From: Ruminococcus sp. UBA1409 | Lineage (GTDB): Bacteria; Bacillota; Clostridia; Oscillospirales; Ruminococcaceae | Direction: 5' to 3' | Assembly: GCA_002305045.1 (NCBI GenBank) | Contig: DBPX01000011.1 | Coordinates: 39,606-65,562 of the forward strand | Length of the DNA: 25,957 bases | Shown here: one piece after another, positions 10,077 to 16,897 of the stretch | Numbering within the stretch: position 1 is the first letter of the stretch | Layout: each line of letters begins with the position of its first letter | Position numbers and translations under genes: made by a program | Notes under the pieces: generated by a model | What the model was told of the DNA's origin: nothing | The model's database searches: none | Seen by the model: only the letters and a program-made list of their open reading frames with translations

Positions 10077-11084
10077 CTAATAAACGCTCCAGCCCTTTGG
10101 AACATTGAGGCTTATAAAGACATCGGTGCAGTATTTGTCCGTCATTCCTGCGATATAGTCCATGACGGCGGTGGAGATGTCAAAGCGCTCGGCAAGAGCC
10201 AGATACTCCTGCGGGAGCCTGCCGGGGTTATCCATAAAGTAAATATAAAGCTTTTCTATCATCGTCTTAGCCTTTGACTCCTCCGACTTGCACCTAGGAT
10301 TCCTGTAGACATTTTCAAACATAAACTCCTTGAGCTCCTCAAGAGCCGAGGCTGTTTCTGGAGAAAGGCAGATTTTGCCCGTTCCCATGCTGACTATCGA
10401 GGAGACAAGGGCTGTTATCCTTTTTGATTTGGTGTCGCCAAGAAGCCCCACAGCCCTTTTGGGAAGCTGGGAGCCTTTTATGATTCCTGCTCTTATGGCG
10501 TCCTCAATGTCGTGATTTATGTAGGCGATTACATCCGCAAGGCGGACTATGCAGCCCTCTCTTGTCTGGGCTATTTTATCGGTATGCTTTAGTATGCCGT
10601 CTCTAACCTCGTGTGTGAGATTAAGACCTTTTCCGTCCTTTTCTATGCAGTCGATAACTCTTAGGCTCTGCTCGTAGTGCTTGAAGCCGGTGGGGGATAT
10701 GCTGTCAAGAATCGCCTCGCCGGCGTGACCGAAGGGAGTGTGCCCAAGGTCGTGACCTAAGGCTATAGCCTCGGTCAAATCCTCGTTCAGCCTAAGAGCC
10801 CTTGCTATAGTCCTCGCTATCTGGCTGACCTCAAGGGTGTGGGTGAGCCTTGTTCTGTAGTGGTCTCCCGTGGGATTCAAAAAAACCTGAGTTTTCTGCT
10901 TCAGCCTGGAAAAGGCGTTGCAGTGGATTATCCTGTCCCTGTCCCTTTGAAAGTCTGTCCTGAGCGGGCAGGGAGGCTCATATACCATTCTTCCCATGCC
11001 GGAATCGGAAAAGCAGGCATCAGGAGATAAAAACCTGTGCTCGTTTTCCTCGGTGTATTCTCTTGGGAGCTTTTGTGTCGGCAT
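10077..11084 (-). CDS. dgt: dGTP triphosphohydrolase-like HD-domain protein
   Basis: The 335-residue protein belongs to the short (type 2) dGTPase group. The HD-domain metal site is visible: His in RTRLTHTLEVSQIA, the HD pair in AIALGHDLGHTPFGHAGE, and Asp in VRLADVIAYINHDIEDA. Such enzymes hydrolyse dGTP, and often other dNTPs, to the nucleoside and triphosphate, and so influence dNTP pools. I chose the ATG at 11084 (MPTQKLPREYTEENE) because AAGGAGGG precedes it at ideal spacing; a longer frame to 11156 has no ribosome binding site and a poor N-terminus. It is the first gene of the dgt-dnaG-sigA operon, an order known from many Clostridia. A TATAAT lies upstream at about 11135-11140 but lacks a good -35 box, so the promoter is unresolved. 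Confidence 0.93.
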   Translation of the reverse strand: MPTQKLPREYTEENEHRFLSPDACFSDSGMGRMVYEPPCPLRTDFQRDRDRIIHCNAFSRLKQKTQVFLNPTGDHYRTRLTHTLEVSQIARTIARALRLNEDLTEAIALGHDLGHTPFGHAGEAILDSISPTGFKHYEQSLRVIDCIEKDGKGLNLTHEVRDGILKHTDKIAQTREGCIVRLADVIAYINHDIEDAIRAGIIKGSQLPKRAVGLLGDTKSKRITALVSSIVSMGTGKICLSPETASALEELKEFMFENVYRNPRCKSEESKAKTMIEKLYIYFMDNPGRLPQEYLALAERFDISTAVMDYIAGMTDKYCTDVFISLNVPKGWSVY

Positions 11085-11207
11085 TATGCCCTCCTTGGAC
11101 GCAGTTCTGTATAATAATTTGTACGCTTCTATTTGATTATACAAAATGCAAGCCAAGACTCCTCTTTTTTCTTTTTATAAAGCCAAAACTTTGTATAAAT
11201 GCACAAG

Positions 11208-11828
11208 CTACTCTGAAAAATCAAAGAGCTTTTTGTCTATTTCCTCTATTACAATCCTGCCGTTTGTCAGGTCGAGGAGACTTTTTTCGAGCTCCTGCCT
11301 AAGCTCGCAATCGACAGCCAGGCTAAGGCTCACGCTTTGAAGATAGTCGGTGCTTAGGATTTTAAGACCGCTTTTTGGCAGGGAGTGGATAATTCTGTCG
11401 TAATACTGATAGTCGAAAATAAGGCTTATAATGTATGCGGGGGACAGCTCCATTATCCTTGCCTCCTGAGCCGCAAGAGCCGCCGCCTGAGAGTAAGCCC
11501 GAGTCAGTCCGCCCTTGCCGAGCAGGATGCCGCCGAAATATCTCGTCACGACTATTACGGTGTCGGTAAGACCCTTTTTTGCCAGCACATCGAGGATAGG
11601 CGCACCCGCAGTCCCGGATGGCTCGCCGTCGTCAGAATACCTTGATATATTCTCATTTTTCAGCCGGTAGGCGTAGCAGTTGTGCCTTGCCCGCCTGTTC
11701 TGCGAGCGGATTTTCTCGATGAAGCCGACAGCCTCCTCCTCGGACTCCGCCCTTGTGATGTGGGCGATAAACTCCGACCTCTCTATTACTATTTTAGCCT
11801 CCGACTCTCCGTAGACGCTCCTGTACAT
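11208..11828 (-). CDS. yigZ: YigZ/IMPACT family protein
   Basis: The 206-residue protein has the N-terminal UPF0029/IMPACT domain: SEFIAHITRAESEEEA, RHNCYAYRL, then SRYSDDGEPSGTAGAPILDVL and VVVTRYFGGILLGKGGLTRAYSQAA. These are the family's most conserved blocks. The C-terminal part is a ferredoxin-like domain as in E. coli YigZ. Family members in eukaryotes act on the Gcn2 translation stress pathway; the bacterial role is not settled. The ATG at 11828 has GGGGG at good spacing, while an upstream ATG at 11861 lies within the loop of a terminator hairpin and has no ribosome binding site. Just upstream are that terminator and a triple repeat, suggesting conditional expression or independence from rpmE. 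Confidence 0.92.
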   Translation of the reverse strand: MYRSVYGESEAKIVIERSEFIAHITRAESEEEAVGFIEKIRSQNRRARHNCYAYRLKNENISRYSDDGEPSGTAGAPILDVLAKKGLTDTVIVVTRYFGGILLGKGGLTRAYSQAAALAAQEARIMELSPAYIISLIFDYQYYDRIIHSLPKSGLKILSTDYLQSVSLSLAVDCELRQELEKSLLDLTNGRIVIEEIDKKLFDFSE

Positions 11829-11841
11829 ATTAACCCCCAGT

Positions 11842-11869
11842 AAAAGAAAAGGCGGAGACATCGCTCCGC
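11842..11869 (-). terminator. Intrinsic terminator directly before yigZ
   Basis: On the minus strand GCGGAG-CGATGT-CTCCGC is followed by CTTTTCTTTT. The T-run ends 13 bases before the yigZ ATG. It is probably the end of the rpmE transcript, but it also lies in the path of any promoter further upstream that would serve yigZ. I see no good promoter between it and yigZ; there is no room for one. Confidence 0.75.
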
Positions 11870-11897
11870 ACAGCCAGTCTATAAACCTATGCTTGCA

Positions 11898-11952
11898 TGG
11901 GTAAAACCCACGTCTGAGTGGGTTTTACTCATGCTTAAGTGGGTTTTACTCA
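11898..11952. repeat. Three copies of a 15-base repeat, two direct and one inverted
   Basis: On the plus strand AGTGGGTTTTACTCA occurs at 11917-11931 and 11938-11952, identical and with a period of 21 bases. An inverted copy (TGGGTAAAACCCAC, 11898-11911) lies six bases to the left. The inverted pair forms a hairpin of about 17 pairs (11895-11934) with a six-base loop. The surrounding 11872-12230 contains no convincing gene; apart from the hairpin at 12041-12086 and small CATAAGCCTA repeats at 12180-12202 I see nothing else in it. Confidence 0.85.
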
Positions 11953-12040
11953 CACTTTCACCGATTCTCCCCATGCACCCCATGCGCCGCAAAAATGCAG
12001 GCCTATCATTTTCAGCATTCATCAAACCGGCAAAATGATC

Positions 12041-12086
12041 AGCTGTCCACAGAGCCTAAAAACGACCCTGTGGATAAGCTTTTTTT
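12041..12086 (+). terminator. Terminator-like hairpin containing a DnaA-box sequence
   Basis: On the plus strand AGCT-G-TCCACAG pairs with CTGTGGA-TA-AGCT across a 15-base loop and is followed by seven T. It points along the plus strand although no plus-strand gene is visible before it. The right arm includes TGTGGATAA (12069-12077), the complement of the perfect DnaA box TTATCCACA, and the left arm is a 7/9 match in the opposite orientation. Either the terminator reading or the DnaA-site reading could be right; neither is secure. Confidence 0.4.
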
Positions 12087-12230
12087 ACTGCGTCAAAAGC
12101 CACTTGGAGTATTTCATCTCCGACAGGGCTTTTCTTACCTGCGTGTGATTATAGAAGCCCGCAGTCTAGAAGCCGACAGCCATAAGCCTAGGGCATAAGC
12201 CTAAGGCTTGAAGCCTTTGACTTCCCGATA

Positions 12231-12440
12231 TTACTTGTTTTCCAGACCGTAACGCCTGTTGAAGCGATCTACTCGTCCGCCGGTGTCAACAAGCTTCTGC
12301 TTGCCGGTGAAGAACGGGTGGCACTTTGAGCAAATCTCGACCTTGATGTTCTTCTTGGTCGACCTGGTGGGGATGACATTTCCGCAGGCGCAGGTGATAG
12401 TGGTCTCCTCGTACTGAGGATGGATTCCCTCTTTAGCCAT
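12231..12440 (-). CDS. rpmE: 50S ribosomal protein L31, zinc-binding form
   Basis: The 69-residue protein begins [12 protein letters not shown] and carries the L31 pattern, with Cys in ITCACGN and [24 protein letters not shown]. The CxC and CxxC pairs mark the zinc-containing (C+) form, which in Bacillus is the version used when zinc is sufficient and is replaced by a zinc-free paralogue (YtiA) under zinc limitation. It is part of the large subunit and bridges to the small subunit. The ATG is preceded by AAAAAGGAGG at 12451-12460. It has its own promoter and a 155-nt folded leader, consistent with autoregulation. Confidence 0.98.
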   Translation of the reverse strand: MAKEGIHPQYEETTITCACGNVIPTRSTKKNIKVEICSKCHPFFTGKQKLVDTGGRVDRFNRRYGLENK

Positions 12441-12595
12441 CTTAATACCTCCTTTTTGAACTGAGCTTTATGGTATGATAAACATAGTAGCCCATCCAGT
12501 TCGGTTCAGACAGTAGTACTATGGAGTTATCATCATGCCGGGCAGGACCTCCGAATACCCCCGGAGCTGTCAAGCAGAACTCCCCCGCAGCATTC
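12441..12595 (-). promoter_or_regulatory. Structured rpmE leader with possible pseudoknot at the ribosome binding site
   Basis: In the minus-strand RNA, ATGATAA (12533-12527) pairs with TTATCAT (12481-12475) and CATAGTA (12523-12517) pairs with TACTATG (12489-12483), giving a 14-pair stem with a small internal loop. The 27-base apical loop contains GAACTG (12502-12497), which is complementary to CAGTTC (12463-12458) just before the AAAAAGGAGG ribosome binding site. A second hairpin (CTCCG/CGGAG) lies 5' of this stem. Autoregulatory leaders are known for L31 in several phyla; whether this one matches a described class needs a covariance search. Confidence 0.6.
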
Positions 12596-12601
12596 CAAGC
12601 C

Positions 12602-12630
12602 ATTATAGCACATCATTTTATAAAATGCAA
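12602..12630 (-). promoter_or_regulatory. SigA promoter of rpmE
   Basis: On the minus strand TTGCAT (12630-12625) and TATAAT (12607-12602) are separated by 17 bases. The -35 box begins a few bases after the stop codon of the preceding lipoprotein gene. Transcription should start near 12595. Confidence 0.85.
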
Positions 12631-12637
12631 GAGTTTT

Positions 12638-13729
12638 TTACCCGCCGATGTAAATTTCTTTGAGATTCACGCCCTCGAGCTGATTTTTCTGGACCGCAGC
12701 CGACAAAAGCACCCAGCCCGTACTGCTTTTTGGGATTTCGTCGGTGTAGGAGTCGAGCGTCAGCCAGATGCTCAGGTTGTAGACAAAAAGCTCGGACACC
12801 ACCGGGGGACTGCTCCTTGTGTCATACGGCAGTATTGCAATCAGCACAACATAGTCTCTAAACAGGTTTTCGCTGTACAAAGGACCTATCGAGGAGAAGA
12901 ACTCGAGGTCGAGGTCAAACTCCTCCTTGTAGCTCTCGTAGAAGCCGAGAAGCTCGTTGTAGGAATTGACCGATACAACAACCGGCATCGGGTCGTCGCT
13001 CAGGGCTGGAGCCTGATAGCTAAAGGGCCAGAACTCCGGGTAAACATACCTAAAGCGCTCGGCGTCGTTTACATCCTCGATGACGGGGTCTATTACCGTT
13101 ACAAGCTCAAGCTCGATGTTTTCGGTGTCTATAAGCTCAAAGCCGCCCTTTGGAGCGGTGAAAACCAGATGATAGGCGATAGACTGCCTTTCCGGGGCGT
13201 TCTCGGGAGTGTGCCGCTCGATGGTGAAAACCGTCCTGCCGTCTTTGATCTCTATGCCGGAAAAGACAAAGCTTGTGTACGCCGAGGGGTCGCTCACCGC
13301 TAGAATTAAAACCTCGCTGTCTCTTAGGAACTCGTCGCTGAAGGACGCCATAGCCGTTGTGAATCTTGCCCCGAAGAAAAACTGCCTTTCGTTCTCGTAG
13401 TAATACTTTTCCACCTCATAATAGGAGGTCAGCCTCACCGCATAGGGATACTCAGGCTCTGAATCGGTGCCGGTAAACATCGTAAGATAGCTTCCGTAAA
13501 GGGAGGCGTCAAGGCTGTCTGAGGACACTGCCTCCTCCCCGACGCCTTCGGGCAGGGAAGCGCTTGGCTGCGTGAAATTTGAGCTGTCCAAGGAGCCTGT
13601 GACAGAGCCGCTTTGCTGTGGAATTTTTTTAGCGGTAGAGCAGCCTGCCGCTCCTACTAAGACAAGAAAAGCCATTATTACAGCGGGGATTCGCACCGTG
13701 ACCCTATCAAAAAAGGTCTTAGGGGACAT
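12638..13729 (-). CDS. Predicted lipoprotein with two similar domains, function unknown
   Basis: The 363-residue product has a lipoprotein signal peptide: a basic N-terminus, a hydrophobic stretch (about 14-28) and the lipobox GAAGC with Cys30. A low-complexity Ser/Gln-rich linker follows (about 31-75). Two segments then look related. Each begins with SYxE(V/L)xxxY, has a later (S)xxFLRDxxVLIxA or NLFRDYVVLIAI block, and continues with beta-strand-like sequence (roughly residues 95-215 and 250-360). This suggests an internal duplication. It should be anchored to the outer face of the membrane. I do not recognise the family. It starts at an ATG with GGAGG, 50 bases after the aspartate kinase gene, so it may be co-transcribed with it; the rpmE promoter follows directly. 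Confidence 0.85.
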   Translation of the reverse strand: MSPKTFFDRVTVRIPAVIMAFLVLVGAAGCSTAKKIPQQSGSVTGSLDSSNFTQPSASLPEGVGEEAVSSDSLDASLYGSYLTMFTGTDSEPEYPYAVRLTSYYEVEKYYYENERQFFFGARFTTAMASFSDEFLRDSEVLILAVSDPSAYTSFVFSGIEIKDGRTVFTIERHTPENAPERQSIAYHLVFTAPKGGFELIDTENIELELVTVIDPVIEDVNDAERFRYVYPEFWPFSYQAPALSDDPMPVVVSVNSYNELLGFYESYKEEFDLDLEFFSSIGPLYSENLFRDYVVLIAILPYDTRSSPPVVSELFVYNLSIWLTLDSYTDEIPKSSTGWVLLSAAVQKNQLEGVNLKEIYIGG

Positions 13730-13779
13730 TGCTTTACCTCCGTTTCATAAGGAAGGGCGGATAGTCCTTGGCAGGGCGT

Positions 13780-15105
13780 TTAGAGCTGCTCGGTTACGAA
13801 GATGTCGTAAATCGCCTTTATTGCAGTCTCGAAGTCCTCGCAGCTCACTCCGACGATGACATTCAGCTCGCTGGAGCCTTGGTCAATCATCTTGACATTT
13901 ATCTTTGCATGTGCAAGAGCCGCAAAGATTCTGGCTGCAGTTCCTCTGTGGGACCTCATTCCACGGCCTACGACCGCTACGAGCGCTATGTCCCTGTCGA
14001 TATCTATCCTGTCGGGATGTACAGCCGTGCGAAGAGCGTGTACTATCATCGCTTCCTTTTCCTCGAACTCGCCCTTCTGCACAACTATACTCATAGTGTC
14101 AATTCCCGAGGGCATATGCTCAAAGGAGATTCCGTGGCTCTCGAACACCTGAAGGACCTTTCTTCCGAAGCCAAGCTCGCTGTTCATCATATCCTTTTCT
14201 ATGGACATGGCGATAAAGCCCTTCTTTCCTGCAACGCCGGTGATGGTGTACTTACAGGAGTCGTTGCTGGCGGTCTCGACTATCATGGTGCCGGGATCCT
14301 CAGGCTTGTTTGTGTTCCTTATGTTAATCGGGATGCTCGCCTTTCTTACGGGGAAGATTGCCTCCTCGTGCAAAACTCCTGCTCCCATGTAGGCGAGCTC
14401 TCTTAGCTCATGATAGGTTATAGTCTCTATCGGCTGGGGATTGGGGACAATTCTTGGGTCGCAGACCAAGAAGCCGGAGACATCCGTCCAGTTTTCGTAG
14501 AGGTCGGCGTTGACTGCCGCTGCGACTATCGAGCCGGTTATGTCGGAGCCTCCCCTTGAGAAGGTCTTGATGGTGTCGTTGGGCATCGAGCCATAGAAGC
14601 CGGGGATGACGGCAGGACCTGTTTTGTCCAGCCTGTCCTTGACGGCACGGCAGGTCTCGGAGAGATTCAGCCTTGCGTCCTCGTTGAAGAAGATGACCTC
14701 GGCGGCGTCTACAAAGCTGTAGCCAAGATACTCGGCGAGAATCAGCCCGTTGAGGTATTCTCCCCTCGAGGCGGCATAGTCCCTTCCGGCTCTTGCCATA
14801 AAGCTGTTCTTTATTGTCTCAAGCTCTGGACTAAGGTCGAGGCTAAGCCCTAGACCGTCGATTATTTCCTGATATCTTGCCCTGATTTCGTCGAAGAGGA
14901 TCAAAAAATCCTTTCCGCCGATTGCCAGGTCGTAGCAGGCGTAAAGCATATCGGTGACCTTGGTATCGTTTGAAAATCTCTTTCCCGGAGCGGACGGCAC
15001 GACATATTTTCTTGACTCGTCAGCCCGTATGATATTTGCTACCTTTATGAACTGATTGGCGTCGGCAAGCGAGCTTCCGCCGAACTTAACTACTTTTGTT
15101 GACAC
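13780..15105 (-). CDS. lysC: Aspartate kinase, monofunctional
   Basis: The 441-residue protein begins MSTKVVKFGGSSLAD, the KFGGSS nucleotide-binding signature. It has SRGGSDITGSIVAAA with the catalytic Asp and TDVSGFLVCDPRI in the kinase domain (about 1-285). Two ACT domains follow (about 300-440), including GKKGFIAMSIEKD and INVKMIDQGSSELNVIVGV, which normally bind lysine or threonine. It phosphorylates aspartate, the first step toward lysine, threonine, methionine and diaminopimelate for the cell wall and dipicolinate for spores. The start is GTG at 15103-15105 with AAGGAG nine bases upstream. The leader (15106-15201) contains a GGCTTTAAGCC hairpin and an AGCGGCT/AGCCGCT inverted repeat but no lysine riboswitch that I can recognise. 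Confidence 0.95.
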   Translation of the reverse strand: MSTKVVKFGGSSLADANQFIKVANIIRADESRKYVVPSAPGKRFSNDTKVTDMLYACYDLAIGGKDFLILFDEIRARYQEIIDGLGLSLDLSPELETIKNSFMARAGRDYAASRGEYLNGLILAEYLGYSFVDAAEVIFFNEDARLNLSETCRAVKDRLDKTGPAVIPGFYGSMPNDTIKTFSRGGSDITGSIVAAAVNADLYENWTDVSGFLVCDPRIVPNPQPIETITYHELRELAYMGAGVLHEEAIFPVRKASIPINIRNTNKPEDPGTMIVETASNDSCKYTITGVAGKKGFIAMSIEKDMMNSELGFGRKVLQVFESHGISFEHMPSGIDTMSIVVQKGEFEEKEAMIVHALRTAVHPDRIDIDRDIALVAVVGRGMRSHRGTAARIFAALAHAKINVKMIDQGSSELNVIVGVSCEDFETAIKAIYDIFVTEQL

Positions 15106-15201
15106 TAAAAAGACTCCTTAGCTTAATGATGTTAAATGCCTATTAGAAGCGGCTGGGGACGCCAAACGGGATGTCATGCCGCAGGAAAGGGCTTAAAGCC
15201 G

Positions 15202-15720
15202 CTACTCCTTGCTCTGGCTCTGCCCGGAGGAGGCTCTTTGGGAGACCGTCCTTATTGCGTTTCGCATAGCCTTTATCTCGGAGAGGGATTTGTTGATTGA
15301 CGCCTCGGTCTCGCTTAAGATTCCGTCCAGCTTTTCCACCATCGCCTTTTTGATTTCAAGGTCCATCTGCCTTGCCTTTGAGGTTATCTCCTTTGCGGCG
15401 GCGGTTGCCTGCTTGACTATCTCCTCCTCGGATACAAGCTTGCTTGCCCTTGTCTCGGCGTTCTTGATGATGTCCTCTGCGCTTGCGTTTGCGCCCTTGA
15501 TGATGTCAAAGCGGTCGGCGACCATCTGCTTCGCCTTTTTTATCTCTGTGGGCAGATTGTACCTTATACTGTCAATGTATTCACGAAGCTGCTCGATATC
15601 CACAAGCCCCTTTTTGTTAGTGAAGGGGACTCCCGTAGCCTTATCGAGAAGCTCGTCCATTCTCTCAAGGATATCGTCGATGGTTTCGTTTGAGTTGGGG
15701 ATGTTAGGGTTGTTAGGCAT
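15202..15720 (-). CDS. Coiled-coil protein, often annotated ATPase / V-ATPase subunit H-like
   Basis: The 172-residue protein is almost wholly helical and rich in Ala, Lys, Glu and Ile, with no Cys and no membrane segment. Residues 10-75 include NETIDDILERMDELLDKA and VDIEQLREYIDSIRYNLP; residues 85-155 form a long heptad-like coiled coil, and the last 15 are a polar Ser/Gln tail. Such proteins recur next to coaD in Clostridia under labels such as ATPase, but there is no P-loop here and no evidence for ATP hydrolysis. The N-terminal part recalls DivIVA/SepIVA-type coiled-coil proteins, which I treat as a weak resemblance. The ATG has AAGGAG, 56 bases after coaD, so it is likely co-transcribed. 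Confidence 0.85.
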   Translation of the reverse strand: MPNNPNIPNSNETIDDILERMDELLDKATGVPFTNKKGLVDIEQLREYIDSIRYNLPTEIKKAKQMVADRFDIIKGANASAEDIIKNAETRASKLVSEEEIVKQATAAAKEITSKARQMDLEIKKAMVEKLDGILSETEASINKSLSEIKAMRNAIRTVSQRASSGQSQSKE

Positions 15721-15776
15721 AGTCTTGGCTCCTTAATCATTTAATTTTTTATTATACTGCTTGCCGCCTGAATATG

Positions 15777-16295
15777 TTACTCCCTGACGCAAAGCCTGCT
15801 GGCGATAAAGTCCTTTATCTGCGGAGGGACAAAGCCGCTTATGTCCCCGCCGAAGGAGGCTATCTGCTTTACGACGCTGGAGCTAAGGTACATATTTTCC
15901 GACCGTGTTACCAAAAAGACCGTCTCAGCCTCAGGGCAGAGCTTTTTGTTGGCAAGAGCCATCTGGAACTCGTACTCGAAGTCGGTCACGGCACGGAGTC
16001 CCTTTACTATGGCAGTCGCCTTTTTCTGGCGGACAAAGTCGGCCAAAAGACCGTCAAAGGTCTCTACCTCGATGTTTTTAAGATGTCCCGCCGTCCTTTT
16101 AATCATCTCGACCCTCTCCTCCGGCGTGAAGCTGGGGGACTTCTTGGGATTGACGGATACTAAAACGATTACACGGTCAAAAAGCTGTGACGCCCTTTGC
16201 ATTATGTCAAGATGTCCCAGGGTTACAGGGTCGAAGCTCCCCGGGCAGACCGCTATTCTTCTTCCTCTTGCAGCTGTGCTTGATAGATTGTTCAT
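15777..16295 (-). CDS. coaD: Phosphopantetheine adenylyltransferase
   Basis: The 172-residue protein carries PGSFDPVTLGHLDIMQRAS, the TxGH nucleotidyltransferase signature, then IVKGLRAVTDFEYEFQMA, and SENMYLSSSVVKQIASFGG, the family's C-terminal phosphate-binding block. It catalyses the fourth step of coenzyme A synthesis, transferring AMP from ATP to 4'-phosphopantetheine. It is about ten residues longer than usual at the N-terminus (MNNLSSTAARGRR). The ATG overlaps the rsmD stop by four bases (ATGA), indicating translational coupling. The rsmD-coaD pair is conserved across Firmicutes and many other bacteria. Confidence 0.97.
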   Translation of the reverse strand: MNNLSSTAARGRRIAVCPGSFDPVTLGHLDIMQRASQLFDRVIVLVSVNPKKSPSFTPEERVEMIKRTAGHLKNIEVETFDGLLADFVRQKKATAIVKGLRAVTDFEYEFQMALANKKLCPEAETVFLVTRSENMYLSSSVVKQIASFGGDISGFVPPQIKDFIASRLCVRE

Positions 16296-16858
16296 ATTAT
16301 GTCCTCACCCGGCAGCTTGTCATAGATGGTAAGCCCGATTCTTTTTCCGTAGGAATATCTCTTGCGGAGCCTCAGCCCGCCGAAGCTCTCCGGCAGCATA
16401 AGCCCGCCCTCATGCTCTGCAAGGACTATCCCTCCGGGAGCTATCCTTGAGTCGATAAGGCTAAGAGCCTTTTCAGCCAGCCCAAGACCGTAGGGAGGGT
16501 CCAAAATTGCGATGTCAAAAATCTCGTCCTGCCTCGGAGGGCGGCGAAGATAATCTATTGCGTCGCAGTTTAAAAGCCTTGCTCTGTCCTCAAGCCGGCA
16601 AAGAGCAATGTTCTTTTTAATGACAGCCGACGCCTCCTTGGACCTGTCCACAAAGAGACAGCTGAGTGCGCCCCTTGAGAGCGCCTCGATCCCAAGCTGA
16701 CCGCTTCCCGAAAAGAGGTCTATAACCCTTTTGTACGGGATGTCAAACTGTAGTATCGAAAAAATGGCTTCCTTTATTCTTTGCTCCGTGGGACGCACGC
16801 TCTCGCCCTCGAGGGTATAAAGCCTTCTTCCACGGAGAGTGCCGGTAATAACCCGCAT
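16292..16858 (-). CDS. rsmD: 16S rRNA (guanine966-N2)-methyltransferase
   Basis: The 188-residue protein begins MRVITGTLRGRRLYTLEG and has the SAM-binding motif I in VIDLFSGSGQLGIEALSRGA and the catalytic DPPYGLG motif IV. This is the RsmD pattern. The enzyme methylates G966 of 16S rRNA in assembled small subunits. I chose the ATG at 16858, preceded by AAAGGA; a TTG eight codons earlier would add only MKRKGLHR and would place the ribosome binding site inside the gene. It overlaps coaD by four bases and follows the TIM-barrel gene after 39 bases. Confidence 0.95.
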   Translation of the reverse strand: MRVITGTLRGRRLYTLEGESVRPTEQRIKEAIFSILQFDIPYKRVIDLFSGSGQLGIEALSRGALSCLFVDRSKEASAVIKKNIALCRLEDRARLLNCDAIDYLRRPPRQDEIFDIAILDPPYGLGLAEKALSLIDSRIAPGGIVLAEHEGGLMLPESFGGLRLRKRYSYGKRIGLTIYDKLPGEDII

Positions 16859-16897
16859 CCTATGCAGTCCTTTCCTTTTCAAAACGGCTTAATCAGC

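Noticed and set aside
11939..12198. Two overlapping plus-strand frames of 67-69 codons in the gap between yigZ and rpmE
   Set aside because: No ribosome binding site or promoter, no recognisable protein features, and the region is full of inverted repeats.
11842..12230. A CRISPR array or mobile-element end suggested by the repeats
   Set aside because: There are only three copies, with six-base spacers and one inverted, no cas genes, transposase or target-site duplication.
12520..13303. A 260-codon plus-strand frame opposite the lipoprotein gene
   Set aside because: It is antisense to a gene with a clear signal peptide and ribosome binding site and crosses the rpmE promoter and leader.
15106..15201. 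A lysine riboswitch or T-box before aspartate kinase
   Set aside because: The stretch is under 100 bases and shows neither the lysine-riboswitch core nor a T-box sequence; only small hairpins are present.
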